This document shows, piece by piece, positions 27,450 to 36,299 of a stretch of DNA of 64,000 nucleotides (positions are counted from its first letter, which is position 1; every line of letters begins with the position of its first letter). A program made the position numbers and the translations under genes. The notes under the pieces are model-generated. The model did no database searches. It was not told the origin of the DNA and was given only the letters and a program-made list of their open reading frames with translations. Source of the stretch: Nonomuraea guangzhouensis (lineage in GTDB: Bacteria > Actinomycetota > Actinomycetes > Streptosporangiales > Streptosporangiaceae); assembly GCF_019396345.1 (NCBI RefSeq), contig NZ_JAHKRM010000044.1:1-64000 (forward strand), read 5' to 3'.

Positions 27450-29207
27450 ATGGCCCGCGAGATCCTGCCGGTCGCCGACCAGAAACAGGTGCGCGCGTAC
27501 GCCAGGCGGCTGACGCTCAAGTATCCGCGCCGGCTCGCCATCGCCCTGGCCCTGCACGGGCTCGCGGCGATCGTCGGGCTGGCCGTGCCCTGGCAGCTCG
27601 GCAAACTGGTGCAGAACGTCCAGGACGGTGGCCACGTCAATGTGCTGCTCGTTGCTGCCGGCATCGGAGTCTTCCTGTTCGGGCAGGGCGCGCTGGTGCG
27701 TTACGCGGTGCTCGCCTCGGCCAAGCTCGGCGAGAAGGTCCTCGCCGAACTGCGCGAGGACTTCGTCGACCGGGTGCTCGGCCTGCCGCTGTCGACGGTC
27801 GAGCGGGCCGGCTCGGGCGACCTGATCACCAGGACCTCCCGAGACGTCGACTCCCTCTCCCGGACCGTCCGGCACGCCGTGCCCGAGACGCTGATCGCGA
27901 TCGTCACCTTCGCGATCACTTTGGGCGCGGTGGTGCTGGTCAGCCCGCTGCTCATGCTGCCGATGCTGATCGCGGCGCCGCTGCTCTGGATCTCCACCCG
28001 CTGGTATCTCAACCGGGCCCGCGACGGTTACCTGCGCGAGAACGCCGCCTACGCGGAGATGACCGAGGGGTTGGCCGAGACCGTCGAGGGCGCCAGAGCC
28101 GTGGAGGCGCTCGGCCTCCAGCGGCGGCGCGAGGCGCGGACCGCGCGTGACATCGGCGGCTCGTGGGCCGCCGAACGCTACACGCTGGGGCTGCGCACGG
28201 TCTGGTTTCCCATGGTCGAGCTCGGCTATGTGATCCCGGTCGTCTCGACGTTGCTGGTCGGCGGCCTGTTCTACACCAACGGCTGGGTCTCGCTGGCCCA
28301 GGTCACCGCCGCCACCCTGTACGCGCAGCAGCTCATCGACCCGCTCGACCGGTTTCTCATGTGGATCGACGAGTTGCAGGTGGGCGGCGCCGCCATGGCC
28401 CGGCTGCTCGGCGTGGCGAACGTGCCCGACGACCGGACGGCCTCCACCGCGCAGCCCGCGGGCGAACTGCTGGAGGCCGACGACGTCCGCTACGCCTATC
28501 GCGAGGGCCGCGACGTGCTGCACGGCGTGTCGCTGACCGTCCGGCCGGGGGAGCGGCTGGCCATGGTCGGCCCCTCCGGCGCGGGCAAGTCGACGCTGGG
28601 CAGGCTGCTGGCCGGCATCCACGGCCCGCGCACCGGCTCGGTGTCGGTGGGCGGCGTGCCCCTGGTCGAGCTGCCCATCGACGACCTGCGCGGTCACGTC
28701 GCGCTGGTCACCCAAGAGCACCACATCTTCAAGGGCACCCTCCGCGACAACCTGTTGATCGCCCGCCCGGACGCCGACGACACCGCCGTGCGCACGGCGC
28801 TCGCCGCGGTCGATTCGCTCGACTGGGTGCTCGCCCTGCCCGACGGGCTCGACACGTTCGTCGGGTCCGGCGGGCTGGCCATTTCTCCCGCCCAGGCCCA
28901 GCAGCTGGCGCTGGCCCGCCTGGTGCTGGCGGACCCGCACACGCTGGTGCTGGACGAGGCCACCTCGCTCATCGACCCTCGCGCGGCCCGGCACCTGGAG
29001 CGGTCGCTGGCGGCGGTGCTCGACGGGCGCACAGTGATCGCCATCGCCCACCGCCTCTACACGGCGCACGACGCGGACCGGGTCGCGGTGGTGGAGGATG
29101 GGCGGATCAGCGAGCTGGGGTCGCACGACGAACTGGTCGCCGAGGGCGGCTCGTACGCGGCCTTGTGGAGTAGTTGGCATGGTGCTCCGGTTGTCACTCG
29201 CTCCTGA
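27450..29207 (+). CDS. ABC exporter subunit with functional Walker motifs
   Basis: 585 aa half-transporter: membrane domain to about residue 320, then an ATPase domain with Walker A GPSGAGKST (374-382), Q-loop Gln 422, Walker B LVLDEA with the catalytic Glu, and switch His in AIAHRL. The ABC signature is altered to ISPAQ (478-482) instead of LSGGQ. Together with the upstream subunit this leaves one complete ATP site. ATG 27450 lies 2 bp after the upstream stop with GGGAGGA before it. Its last 19 codons are copied twice downstream. Confidence 0.9.
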   Translation: MAREILPVADQKQVRAYARRLTLKYPRRLAIALALHGLAAIVGLAVPWQLGKLVQNVQDGGHVNVLLVAAGIGVFLFGQGALVRYAVLASAKLGEKVLAELREDFVDRVLGLPLSTVERAGSGDLITRTSRDVDSLSRTVRHAVPETLIAIVTFAITLGAVVLVSPLLMLPMLIAAPLLWISTRWYLNRARDGYLRENAAYAEMTEGLAETVEGARAVEALGLQRRREARTARDIGGSWAAERYTLGLRTVWFPMVELGYVIPVVSTLLVGGLFYTNGWVSLAQVTAATLYAQQLIDPLDRFLMWIDELQVGGAAMARLLGVANVPDDRTASTAQPAGELLEADDVRYAYREGRDVLHGVSLTVRPGERLAMVGPSGAGKSTLGRLLAGIHGPRTGSVSVGGVPLVELPIDDLRGHVALVTQEHHIFKGTLRDNLLIARPDADDTAVRTALAAVDSLDWVLALPDGLDTFVGSGGLAISPAQAQQLALARLVLADPHTLVLDEATSLIDPRAARHLERSLAAVLDGRTVIAIAHRLYTAHDADRVAVVEDGRISELGSHDELVAEGGSYAALWSSWHGAPVVTRS

Positions 29208-29366
29208 CCCGGTGGGTGGTTCGTACACGGCCCTGTGGAGTAGCTGGCGTGGGTCCCTGTTGCCACTCGCTCAGTGACTACGGGCGGGGGAGGAGCGAGT
29301 GAGAGTGGCTCGTACGCGGCCTTGTGGAGCGGTTGGTGCGCTGCTCCGGTTGTCACTCGCTCCTGA
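29148..29366. repeat. Three copies of the ABC-gene 3' tail
   Basis: Copy 1 (29148-29207) is the last 20 codons including TGA of the ABC gene. Copy 2 (29218-29277) and copy 3 (29307-29366) are each 60 bp, open through 19 codons (GSYTALWSSWRG..., GSYAALWSGW...) and end at TGA in the same register. Copy 3 is closer to the genic copy than copy 2 and shares GTTGTCACTCGCTCCTGACCC with it. Confidence 0.85.
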
Positions 29367-29420
29367 CCCGTAGGTGAGGCGGCCGGCACTGCGACCGTGG
29401 GTGGAGAGGGTTTCCAGAGG

Positions 29421-30836
29421 TCAGCACTTTGTCGATTCAGATGGCAGGGTGCGGTCCGTGAAGTAGCGGATGATGTGGGTGCGGGCGCATTCGTTGAAGG
29501 CGTAGAGCGTGTGTCCCGGCCCGTCGTGGTGGATGGTGGCGCTGCCTGGGACCTGGGTGAGGATGCGGGCGACCGCGTCCGACTCGCGCCAGGCACCCGC
29601 GCCGAGCATCGGCGGCAGGCCCTTGGGGAGGGGTGCGGGCGGGTTGGTCACGGATACCGGCCAGCCGATGCAGCCGAGCGTGCCCGTCGTCAGTGTGTTG
29701 GCCGTGCCCGCGTTGGGGGCGATCTTGCGGAGTCGGGCGATCGTCTTGTTGAGCTCGGCGCGGCTGGCTGGGCGCGGCCAGTCGGTGCATTCGGTGACGC
29801 CCGTTGACTGGTCGGGGTAGCGGGAGCCGCGGGCGGGGACGAAGCCGGAGGCGTCACCCTGCACGGCCTTGCGGATGGCGGTCGCCAGTTTGGGGTAGCC
29901 GTCGGGGCCCTGCTGGGCGAACCCTAGGGCGAGGGATTGCAGGTCGCGGCCCGTGTAGGCGATGCCGGCCGACTTGGCGGGGATCGGGGAGCGGTCGGCC
30001 TTGGCCACCAGGCCGCGCCACTGGGCGGGCACTTCCTGGCATTTGCCGGCACCGGCGCACCAGGTGGAGAAGCGGGTGAAGGACGTCTCGTTGTCTTTGG
30101 CCATGTCGGCCATGTCGGCGGTCCAGTCGGCGCCGCTGTGGCTGATCGTGCCGTCGAGCACCATGGTGCGCACCTGGCCGGGGAAGAGCCGGGCGTAGTC
30201 CTGTGCGTAGATCCCGGCGTAGGAGGCGCCGTAGAAGTTGAGCTTGGCCTCGCCCAGGGCCTTCCTGATGGCCTCCATGTCTCTGGCGTTGTCGGCCGAG
30301 CTCATGTTGGCGAACAGCTCGGGGTCCTTGTTGCGGCAGGCTTCGGCGTAGCCGCGGTTGGTGTCGGACAGTCGCCCGAAGTCGGCGTCGTCTTCAGGGA
30401 AGTCCGGCAGTGGGACGCGGGTCCAGGTGCAGGCCAGACCGGTGCTGAGGCCGCCGAACTGCTCGCCGTAGCCGCGGGTGTCCCAGGTGACGATGTCCAT
30501 CCGTTCGCGGAGCTTGGCCCAGAGGTCCGCGTAGGTCTGGGTCAAGGCGATGCCCGGGCCGCCCGGGCCGCCGTAGGCGATCAGGACCGATCCTTCGGAG
30601 GACGTGCCGGTGGCCTTCAGCCGGCCCAGTTTGAGGGTGATCTTGCGGCCGTCGGGTTTCTGCCAGTCGGCGGGGACCTGGAGGTCGGCACACGTCATCC
30701 CGACCTTGTCGTTTGGACAGGCGGCCCAGGTGAGGGTGGGCGATTGCCGCGCGGCGAGGGCAGGCGCCGCCTGCTGCGTTTGGAGGCCGGAGGTGAGGAG
30801 TGTGAGGGCGAGGGAGAGGACGACGGGTTTGAACAT
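29421..30836 (-). CDS. Secreted alpha/beta hydrolase, tripeptidyl-aminopeptidase (SlpD/E) type
   Basis: 471 aa. An N-terminal signal peptide (LSLALTLLTSGLQTQQAAPALA) is followed by an alpha/beta-hydrolase core: oxyanion strand LIAYGGPGGPG, nucleophile elbow FYGASYAGIYAQ with Ser in GASYAG (canonical GxSYG here ends Ala), and C-terminal TAP-like region with catalytic His in HHDGPGHTLYA. Relatives remove tripeptides or short peptides outside the cell. Paired cysteines (CTW, CRN, CAGAGKC, CTDW, CIGW) suggest disulfides. Start ATG 30836 begins right at the signal. Confidence 0.82.
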   Translation of the reverse strand: MFKPVVLSLALTLLTSGLQTQQAAPALAARQSPTLTWAACPNDKVGMTCADLQVPADWQKPDGRKITLKLGRLKATGTSSEGSVLIAYGGPGGPGIALTQTYADLWAKLRERMDIVTWDTRGYGEQFGGLSTGLACTWTRVPLPDFPEDDADFGRLSDTNRGYAEACRNKDPELFANMSSADNARDMEAIRKALGEAKLNFYGASYAGIYAQDYARLFPGQVRTMVLDGTISHSGADWTADMADMAKDNETSFTRFSTWCAGAGKCQEVPAQWRGLVAKADRSPIPAKSAGIAYTGRDLQSLALGFAQQGPDGYPKLATAIRKAVQGDASGFVPARGSRYPDQSTGVTECTDWPRPASRAELNKTIARLRKIAPNAGTANTLTTGTLGCIGWPVSVTNPPAPLPKGLPPMLGAGAWRESDAVARILTQVPGSATIHHDGPGHTLYAFNECARTHIIRYFTDRTLPSESTKC

Positions 30837-30980
30837 GGGCACGACGATCCCGCGAAGGGGGGTTCGGCCACATCGGACCACGGGCTGGTCTGCGGGGAGG
30901 CAGATCAGCCCGTGGCATGTCATGCCACGGGCTGATGACATCCACCGCGCGGGGAGTCAGCTCACGGTTTGTCCTGATGT

Positions 30981-31163
30981 GTGGGCTAAGGTCGCGTCGC
31001 CCGCCTGGATGTCCGGGTGGTTCTGGGTCGGTGGGCGAAGGTCGCGCCGCCCGCCTGAGGGTCCAGGCGGCTCCCGGTCGGTGGGTGAACGTCGTGTCAC
31101 TCGCCCGAGGATCCAAGGAGCCGCCGTCGCGGTGGGTGAAGCCGTGTCACGCGCCCAGGGACC
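30981..31163. repeat. Four tandem 50-51 bp units including the peptidase 3' end
   Basis: Units begin at 30981, 31031, 31081 and 31132 (GTGGGCTAAGG, GTGGGCGAAGG, GTGGGTGAACG, GTGGGTGAAGC). The last one contains the stop codon and final codons of the minus-strand S9 peptidase gene; the others extend beyond its stop. Similarity is highest between neighbouring units. The 310 bp spacer 30837-31146 holds nothing else I can identify. Confidence 0.8.
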
Positions 31164-33213
31164 GCTTCAAGAACTCGACCTGCAGCAGCAGCAGGTTCTC
31201 CGCCACCACCTCCTGCGGCGTCATATGGGTGACGCCGGACAACGGGAGCACACTGTGCTGGCGCCCGGCCGCCAGGAGCGCGGACGACAGGCGCAGCGTG
31301 TGCGCGGCCACGACGTTGTCGTCGGCGAGCCCATGGATCAGCAGCAACGGCCGCTCCAGCTTGGCCGCGTCACCGAAGAGCGAGGAGTTGTCGTACACAT
31401 CGGGCTGCTCGTCCGGATGCCCCAGGTACCGCTCGGTGTAACACGTGTCGTACAACCGCCAGTCCGTCACGGGCGCCCCCGCCACCGCGGCGTGGAACAC
31501 GTCGGGCCTGCGCAGTACGGCCAGCGCCGCCAGGAAGCCGCCGAACGACCAGCCCCTGATGGCCACCTTCGTCAGGTCGAGGTCGTCGGGATACTGCTCG
31601 GCCACCCCCTGCAGGGCGTCGATCTGGTCCTCCAGGGCGGGGGTGGCCAGGTCGTTCCGCACGGCGCGTTCGAAGGCGGGGCCCCTGCCGGGGGTGCCGC
31701 GGCCGTCGGCCACGATGACGGCGAAGCCCTGCTCGGCGAACCACTGGCTCTCCAGGTAGCCGCCGCGACGGTTGAGCACCCGCTGCGCGTGCGGCCCGCC
31801 GTACGGGTCCATCAGGACCGGGAGCTTCCGGGAGCCTTGCTCGTGCCAGGAAGGCAGCACCACGGCGGTGGAGAGCTCGCGGCGGCCGGAACGGCCGAGC
31901 GAGACACGGAGGTCGAGGCCGGGGGGTTCGGCCATCGACGGGATCGGGATCGCCATGCCGTCACGCCGTACGACAGTGGTGGACACGCCCTCGGCGTCGA
32001 GGCTCTGCTCGGTCAGTACGCCGACGCCGCCGGACATCCGCCCAGAGAACACGCCGGAACGGGTCGACACGGGCAGCAGCGAGTGGCCGTCCCAGGTCCA
32101 CAGCTGGATCTCGGTGGGGTCGCCGCTCGCGCTGAACAGCACGCTGTCATGGTCGACGTCGAGCACCGCGCGTACCTGCAGGGTGGGCGGGGTCACGGCG
32201 CGGTCGCCCACGAACAGCCGGTTGCCGCCGTCGGCGGCGGCCACCCAGACCAGCGAGCCGTCGTCGAGGTGGGCGGGCACACCGGTGACGATGTCGACCC
32301 ACGCCGGATCGGTGTCCTCGCGGACCAGCGTGGACACGCCGGTCCCCGGGTCGACCGTGAACAGGCGCAGCCGCTTCTGATCACGCGACATGGTGACGAT
32401 CGACAGCGCGTGGGAGCTCCAGGCGGCCGTCGTGAGGTATTCGTCCTCGTACGGCACCGCCACCCGCGACCCGTCGAGGCCGAGCACGAACAGCTCCGTC
32501 ACCGCGTTGGGCGTGCCGGCGGCCGGATAACGCTGAGCCACCGGGGGCCGGTCCGGGTTGGCCGGGTCGGCGATGTGCCAGGTGTGGACCGGCGCCTCGT
32601 CGGCACGTTCGACCAGGAGCGCATCGCTCGACGGCGACCACCAGTGGCCGCGCATCCGATCCATCTCCTCGGCGGCGATGAACTCGGCCAGCCCGTACGT
32701 GACGGTCTCCGACTCGGGCTCCGCGAGGGCGCGGTCGGCACCCGTCACGAGGTCCTGCACCCGCAGGGCGCCCGCGCTGACGTAGGCGACGTGCTGCCCG
32801 TCGGGGGAGATGCGGGGGTCGATGACCGCGCCCGGCGTCTCCAGCCGCCGCGTGTCGCCGCCGGGCAGGTCGGTGACGTACAGGCTGCCGGACAGCGCGA
32901 AGGCGGCCCTGGACACGGTGGAGTCGGCGGTGTAGCCGACCACGCCGCCCGCCTGCTCGCGGCTGCGCTCGCGCCGGGCGCGTTCCTCGGGCGGGAGGTC
33001 GCCGTCGTCGGCGTCGAGCGTGCGCGGGTCGACCACGAGGCGCTCGACGTGCGTCTCGGTGTCGAGCTCCCACAGGCACGTCACCGGGTCGGTGCCGGAC
33101 TTCGTGCGCAAAAAAACGACCTTGCCGCCGTCGGGGGAGATCGTGAAGCCCCTGGGCACTCCGAGGGTGAACCTGCGGGTCCTGGCCGACAGGCGAGGGA
33201 AGCTCTCACTCAT
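31147..33213 (-). CDS. S9-family prolyl oligopeptidase/dipeptidyl peptidase IV-like
   Basis: 688 aa. The N-terminal two-thirds is a beta-propeller (repeated ISPDG-type turns: FTISPDGGKVVF, DPRISPDGQHVAYV), the rest a catalytic hydrolase domain with Ser in IRGWSFGGFLAA, Asp in HGLADDNVV and His in SGVTHMT. No signal peptide, so probably cytoplasmic peptide turnover. DPYGGPHAQRV and VIVADGRGTPGRG are family-typical. ATG 33213 is divergent from mshB over 29 bp. Confidence 0.9.
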   Translation of the reverse strand: MSESFPRLSARTRRFTLGVPRGFTISPDGGKVVFLRTKSGTDPVTCLWELDTETHVERLVVDPRTLDADDGDLPPEERARRERSREQAGGVVGYTADSTVSRAAFALSGSLYVTDLPGGDTRRLETPGAVIDPRISPDGQHVAYVSAGALRVQDLVTGADRALAEPESETVTYGLAEFIAAEEMDRMRGHWWSPSSDALLVERADEAPVHTWHIADPANPDRPPVAQRYPAAGTPNAVTELFVLGLDGSRVAVPYEDEYLTTAAWSSHALSIVTMSRDQKRLRLFTVDPGTGVSTLVREDTDPAWVDIVTGVPAHLDDGSLVWVAAADGGNRLFVGDRAVTPPTLQVRAVLDVDHDSVLFSASGDPTEIQLWTWDGHSLLPVSTRSGVFSGRMSGGVGVLTEQSLDAEGVSTTVVRRDGMAIPIPSMAEPPGLDLRVSLGRSGRRELSTAVVLPSWHEQGSRKLPVLMDPYGGPHAQRVLNRRGGYLESQWFAEQGFAVIVADGRGTPGRGPAFERAVRNDLATPALEDQIDALQGVAEQYPDDLDLTKVAIRGWSFGGFLAALAVLRRPDVFHAAVAGAPVTDWRLYDTCYTERYLGHPDEQPDVYDNSSLFGDAAKLERPLLLIHGLADDNVVAAHTLRLSSALLAAGRQHSVLPLSGVTHMTPQEVVAENLLLLQVEFLKRSLGA

Positions 33214-33242
33214 GCCCTAATCCTGCCAGTACGCTCGAACTC

Positions 33243-34148
33243 ATGACTGACCGACGGCTGCTGCTCGTGCATGCCCACCCTGACGACGAGTCGATCGGCA
33301 CCGGCGCGACGATGGCCAAGTACGCGGCGGAGGGCGCGCACGTCACGCTCGTGACCTGCACGCTCGGCGAGGAGGGGGAGGTCATCCCCCAGGAGCTCGC
33401 GCACCTGGCCGCCGACCGCGACGACACACTGGGCCGACATCGCATCGCCGAACTCGCGGCGGCCTGCGAGGCGCTCGGCGTCGAGGACCACCGATTCCTC
33501 GGCGTGCCGGGCCGTTGGCGCGATTCGGGCATGATGGGCGTCGCCTCCAACGACCGGCCCACCGCGTTCTGGCAGGCCGACCTCGACGAGGCGGCGGGTG
33601 AGCTGGTCAAGGTCATCCGCGAGGTACGGCCCCAGGTCCTCGTCACGTACGACGACAACGGCTTTTACGGGCATCCCGACCACATCCAGGCACACCGCGT
33701 TTCGCGGCGGGCGTACGAGCTCGCCTCCGACCCGCGCTTCGGCGAGGGAGAGCCGTGGCGGATCACGAAGTTCTACCACACGGCCGTCGCCAAATCGGTG
33801 ATGCGCCGCGCGGCCGAGGCGCTGCGCGCGGCCGACGTCGACTTTCTCGTCGAGGACGTCGACGACATGCCGTTCGGCAGCCCCGACGACGTGATCACCA
33901 CGGAGATCGACGCGCGGCCGTGGGTCGGCAACAAGCTGGACGCCATGCGCGCGCACGCCACGCAGATCAGCGTCGACGACCCCTGGTTCGCGCTGTCGAA
34001 CAACATCGGCCAGGAAGCGCTGGGCGTCGAACACTACATCCTGACGATCGGAACGCCCGGCCACGCGATGCCCGGCGCGCCGATCGAGTCGGGCGGCATA
34101 GGAGCCCCGCACCACCGCGAGAATGATCTCTTCGCGGGCATCCACTAA
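33243..34148 (+). CDS. mshB: N-acetyl-GlcN-Ins deacetylase of mycothiol biosynthesis
   Basis: 301 aa zinc deacetylase of the LmbE/PIG-L family. AHPDDESIGTGATMA supplies the His-Asp-Asp zinc/catalytic set and YGHPDHIQAHR the second His motif. It removes acetate from 1-D-myo-inosityl-2-acetamido-2-deoxy-glucopyranoside, giving the amine to which cysteine is later attached. N-terminus and length match actinobacterial MshB rather than mycothiol-conjugate amidase Mca, though Mca is related. TACGCT ends 8 nt before the ATG with no ribosome site. Next gene begins 11 bp after. Confidence 0.88.
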   Translation: MTDRRLLLVHAHPDDESIGTGATMAKYAAEGAHVTLVTCTLGEEGEVIPQELAHLAADRDDTLGRHRIAELAAACEALGVEDHRFLGVPGRWRDSGMMGVASNDRPTAFWQADLDEAAGELVKVIREVRPQVLVTYDDNGFYGHPDHIQAHRVSRRAYELASDPRFGEGEPWRITKFYHTAVAKSVMRRAAEALRAADVDFLVEDVDDMPFGSPDDVITTEIDARPWVGNKLDAMRAHATQISVDDPWFALSNNIGQEALGVEHYILTIGTPGHAMPGAPIESGGIGAPHHRENDLFAGIH

Positions 34149-34159
34149 CCTCGTGCTTC

Positions 34160-34594
34160 ATGGAGCAACGCAGCCAGGCCGAGTCGGCGCTGGGTGGAGC
34201 CGCCTACGGCATGCTGTTCGTGCTGGGGCTGGTCATGGGCATCGTGGGCGGGTTCACGCAGGCGGCGTGGCACGTCGGCCCTGTCCCGTTCGTCGGGATG
34301 ATCCCGAGCTCGGCGATCGGCTGGTTGCTCGCGCTCTTCGTCGTCTGCGTAGGGGCGGGCAAGCTCATGGGTGCGCGCCTCGGGGTGTCGGTGACGGCGC
34401 TCGGCTGGCTGCTGGTGTCGATGCCGTTCTCGCTCAAGCTCTCGCAGGGCGACCTGGTGATCTCCGGCACTCCCGCCGGGTACATCTACCTCTACGGGAG
34501 CATGGCGGCGGTGATCGTGGCCTTCTTCCTGACGCCCTCGTCGAACAGCGGCTCGTGGTTGCTGCACGGGCAGCAGCCAAGGAACCCGACGTAG
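34160..34594 (+). CDS. Four-helix membrane protein, DUF6113-like
   Basis: 144 aa with four hydrophobic helices (about 12-33, 46-68, 76-95 and 106-126). This type of small membrane protein commonly follows mshB in actinomycetes (DUF6113, from memory). TAACCT, which begins with the mshB stop codon, ends 9 nt before the ATG, so it may have its own leaderless transcript in addition to readthrough. Function unknown. Confidence 0.68.
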   Translation: MEQRSQAESALGGAAYGMLFVLGLVMGIVGGFTQAAWHVGPVPFVGMIPSSAIGWLLALFVVCVGAGKLMGARLGVSVTALGWLLVSMPFSLKLSQGDLVISGTPAGYIYLYGSMAAVIVAFFLTPSSNSGSWLLHGQQPRNPT

Positions 34595-34612
34595 CGGCAT
34601 AAAGTAGCGATC

Positions 34613-35113
34613 GTGCACCATGGTTCCACAGAGCGGCATGTCGGGCGGGATACCTACCGCGAGGTGGTCGGCCGGTTCGCCACCGGAGTCGCGATCGTCA
34701 CGACCAGGCTCGACGGGATCGATCACGCGATGACCGTGAACTCGTTCACGTCCGTCTCACTGGATCCGCTGCTCGTGCTGTTCTGCGCGGAGAAGGTGGC
34801 CCGGTTCCACGACGCCGTGCTGGAGGCGGGGGTGTGGGGGGTGTCGGTGCTGCCGGCGTCCATGGAGGACGCGTCGCGGTTCTTCGCGCATCGGGGGCGG
34901 GAGCTCGACGGGCAGCTGGATCGGTGGGCCCACGATCGGGGCGAGTCGGGCGTTGCGCTGTTCACCGACGCCCTGGCGACCCTGGAGGCGCGTACGACCG
35001 CTGTCCATGAGGGCGGTGACCACTCGATCGTGGTGGGTGGAGTGACGGCCCTGGGCGGGGTGGTCGATGGCCGTCCGCTTCTTTACCATCAGGGCGGCTA
35101 CAAGACTTTATGA
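34613..35113 (+). CDS. Flavin reductase-like domain protein
   Basis: 166 aa single-domain FMN-binding split barrel. YREVVGRFATGVAIVTT, TVNSFTSVSLDPLLVLFC and the late HxIVVGGVTALG strand are the landmarks of two-component monooxygenase reductases (HpaC/ActVB type). It would pass reduced FMN or FAD to an unlinked oxygenase. GTG 34613 has no ribosome site; TAAAGT ends 8 nt upstream. An ATG three codons later is an alternative. Confidence 0.85.
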   Translation: MHHGSTERHVGRDTYREVVGRFATGVAIVTTRLDGIDHAMTVNSFTSVSLDPLLVLFCAEKVARFHDAVLEAGVWGVSVLPASMEDASRFFAHRGRELDGQLDRWAHDRGESGVALFTDALATLEARTTAVHEGGDHSIVVGGVTALGGVVDGRPLLYHQGGYKTL

Positions 35114-35275
35114 GCATCTTGTACGGCCAGCCCGGTGAACCCCACCCGCCATACATGGCCGGGCTCTGTCCAGGGACACGCTCCTCCGGCGGAGCCGGCT
35201 GAGCGCCGTGACGTGCGCGTTCTTGACCCCGGCCGTGGTCATTCGCAGGCCGGTGCCGATGGAGCGCGGTGTGGG

Positions 35276-35313
35276 CCGCCGACCCGGCGCCGGAGGGGGA
35301 GCCGGGTCGGCGG
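35276..35313. terminator. Bidirectional terminator hairpin
   Basis: Perfect 13 bp stem (CCGCCGACCCGGC / GCCGGGTCGGCGG) with a 12 nt loop, between the convergent flavin reductase and secreted-protein genes, 8 bp beyond the latter's stop. No T-run. Confidence 0.65.
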
Positions 35314-35321
35314 GGTCGCGG

Positions 35322-36236
35322 TTACTGCGCCTCGGCAGTCGGGGTCGTGACCGTCGGTGTCGGTGTTCCTGTCACCGTGGCGGTCTCCGGCGGCGTCGCA
35401 GACGGTGCTGGGCAGGTGGGGACCGCCGCCACGGAGGATTCGGTCGGTGCCACTGTGTCCGCCGGCGTCTGAACGAGGGTGTCCGTCACGGTTGCCGTCG
35501 GTGTCGGGGTCGGGGTGGGCTCTAGAGTTTCCGTGGTCGACGTGGTCGGTGAGGTTGATGGGTCCGCGGTGGGAGCCACCGGCTCCGGCGCTCCGGTGCT
35601 CGGTTGGCAGGTGAAGGTGACCGTGGCGGTGACCGTCGCCGCCGGGGCGGTTTGGGTGACCGTGACCGTTGCCGCCTGGGTGACCGTGGTGGTCGCCGTG
35701 GCCGTTTGGGTCACTGTCGCGGTCGCCGTATCGGTCGCCGAATTGCTGGAGTCGGCGGTGACCGTCGCCGTGGCTGTGGCCGTCGCCGCCGGGGAGGCTG
35801 TCACGGTGCGTGTGGGCCAGGGCAGGACCTTGACCTTGATGCTGGGTTTGCCCTTGACCTTGTAGCTGCCTTTACCGATCTTCTTGCTGCTCTGGCCGGC
35901 GCCGGTGGTCACGGGGAGGTCTGCGGCCGTCGTCTTGCACGACTTGGACTTGCAGACCTTCTGCTTCACGCTGAACCGGGCCGCACCGTCGTACTTGATG
36001 GATACATCCAGATACGAGACGCCCTTCTTCTTGACGACCTTCGTCTTCGCGGTGTACTTCCCGACTTTAGGAGTGGGAGTCGTCGTCGGGGTGGTGGCGG
36101 GTAACGCCACTTCGACGCGGAGAGGAGGGCCAGTTGAGTTGAGGGGATCTGACGCTGATGTCTGGGTGATCGCGACTCCGCCGACTCCGGCCAAGGCCAT
36201 GGTGCCGACCAGCGCACCCACGATGGTGAATCTCAT
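35322..36236 (-). CDS. Secreted Thr/Val/Ala-rich protein
   Basis: 304 aa. A signal peptide (IVGALVGTMALAGVGGVAIT) leads to a basic domain (about 55-140) with many Lys and a Cys pair CKSKSC, then a long low-complexity tail of TVT, TAT and VTQ motifs interrupted by CQPS and ending with PTPTPT tracts. The tail may span the cell wall or be glycosylated; the basic domain could bind teichoic acid or another anionic polymer. No enzyme motif is visible. The repetitive tail is coded with varied codons, so it is selected as protein. Confidence 0.7.
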   Translation of the reverse strand: MRFTIVGALVGTMALAGVGGVAITQTSASDPLNSTGPPLRVEVALPATTPTTTPTPKVGKYTAKTKVVKKKGVSYLDVSIKYDGAARFSVKQKVCKSKSCKTTAADLPVTTGAGQSSKKIGKGSYKVKGKPSIKVKVLPWPTRTVTASPAATATATATVTADSSNSATDTATATVTQTATATTTVTQAATVTVTQTAPAATVTATVTFTCQPSTGAPEPVAPTADPSTSPTTSTTETLEPTPTPTPTATVTDTLVQTPADTVAPTESSVAAVPTCPAPSATPPETATVTGTPTPTVTTPTAEAQ

Positions 36237-36269
36237 AATCCTGCTCTTGGGGAGATTTCAGGACCCGGA

Positions 36270-36299
36270 TCATTATTCCGTCTTGTCAAGATTGGTCAA
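36270..36299 (-). promoter_or_regulatory. Promoter of the secreted-protein gene
   Basis: Minus strand TTGACC (36299-36294), 18 bp, TAATGA (36275-36270). A clear housekeeping-type promoter about 30 bp before the ATG, unusual in this GC-rich window. Confidence 0.6.
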
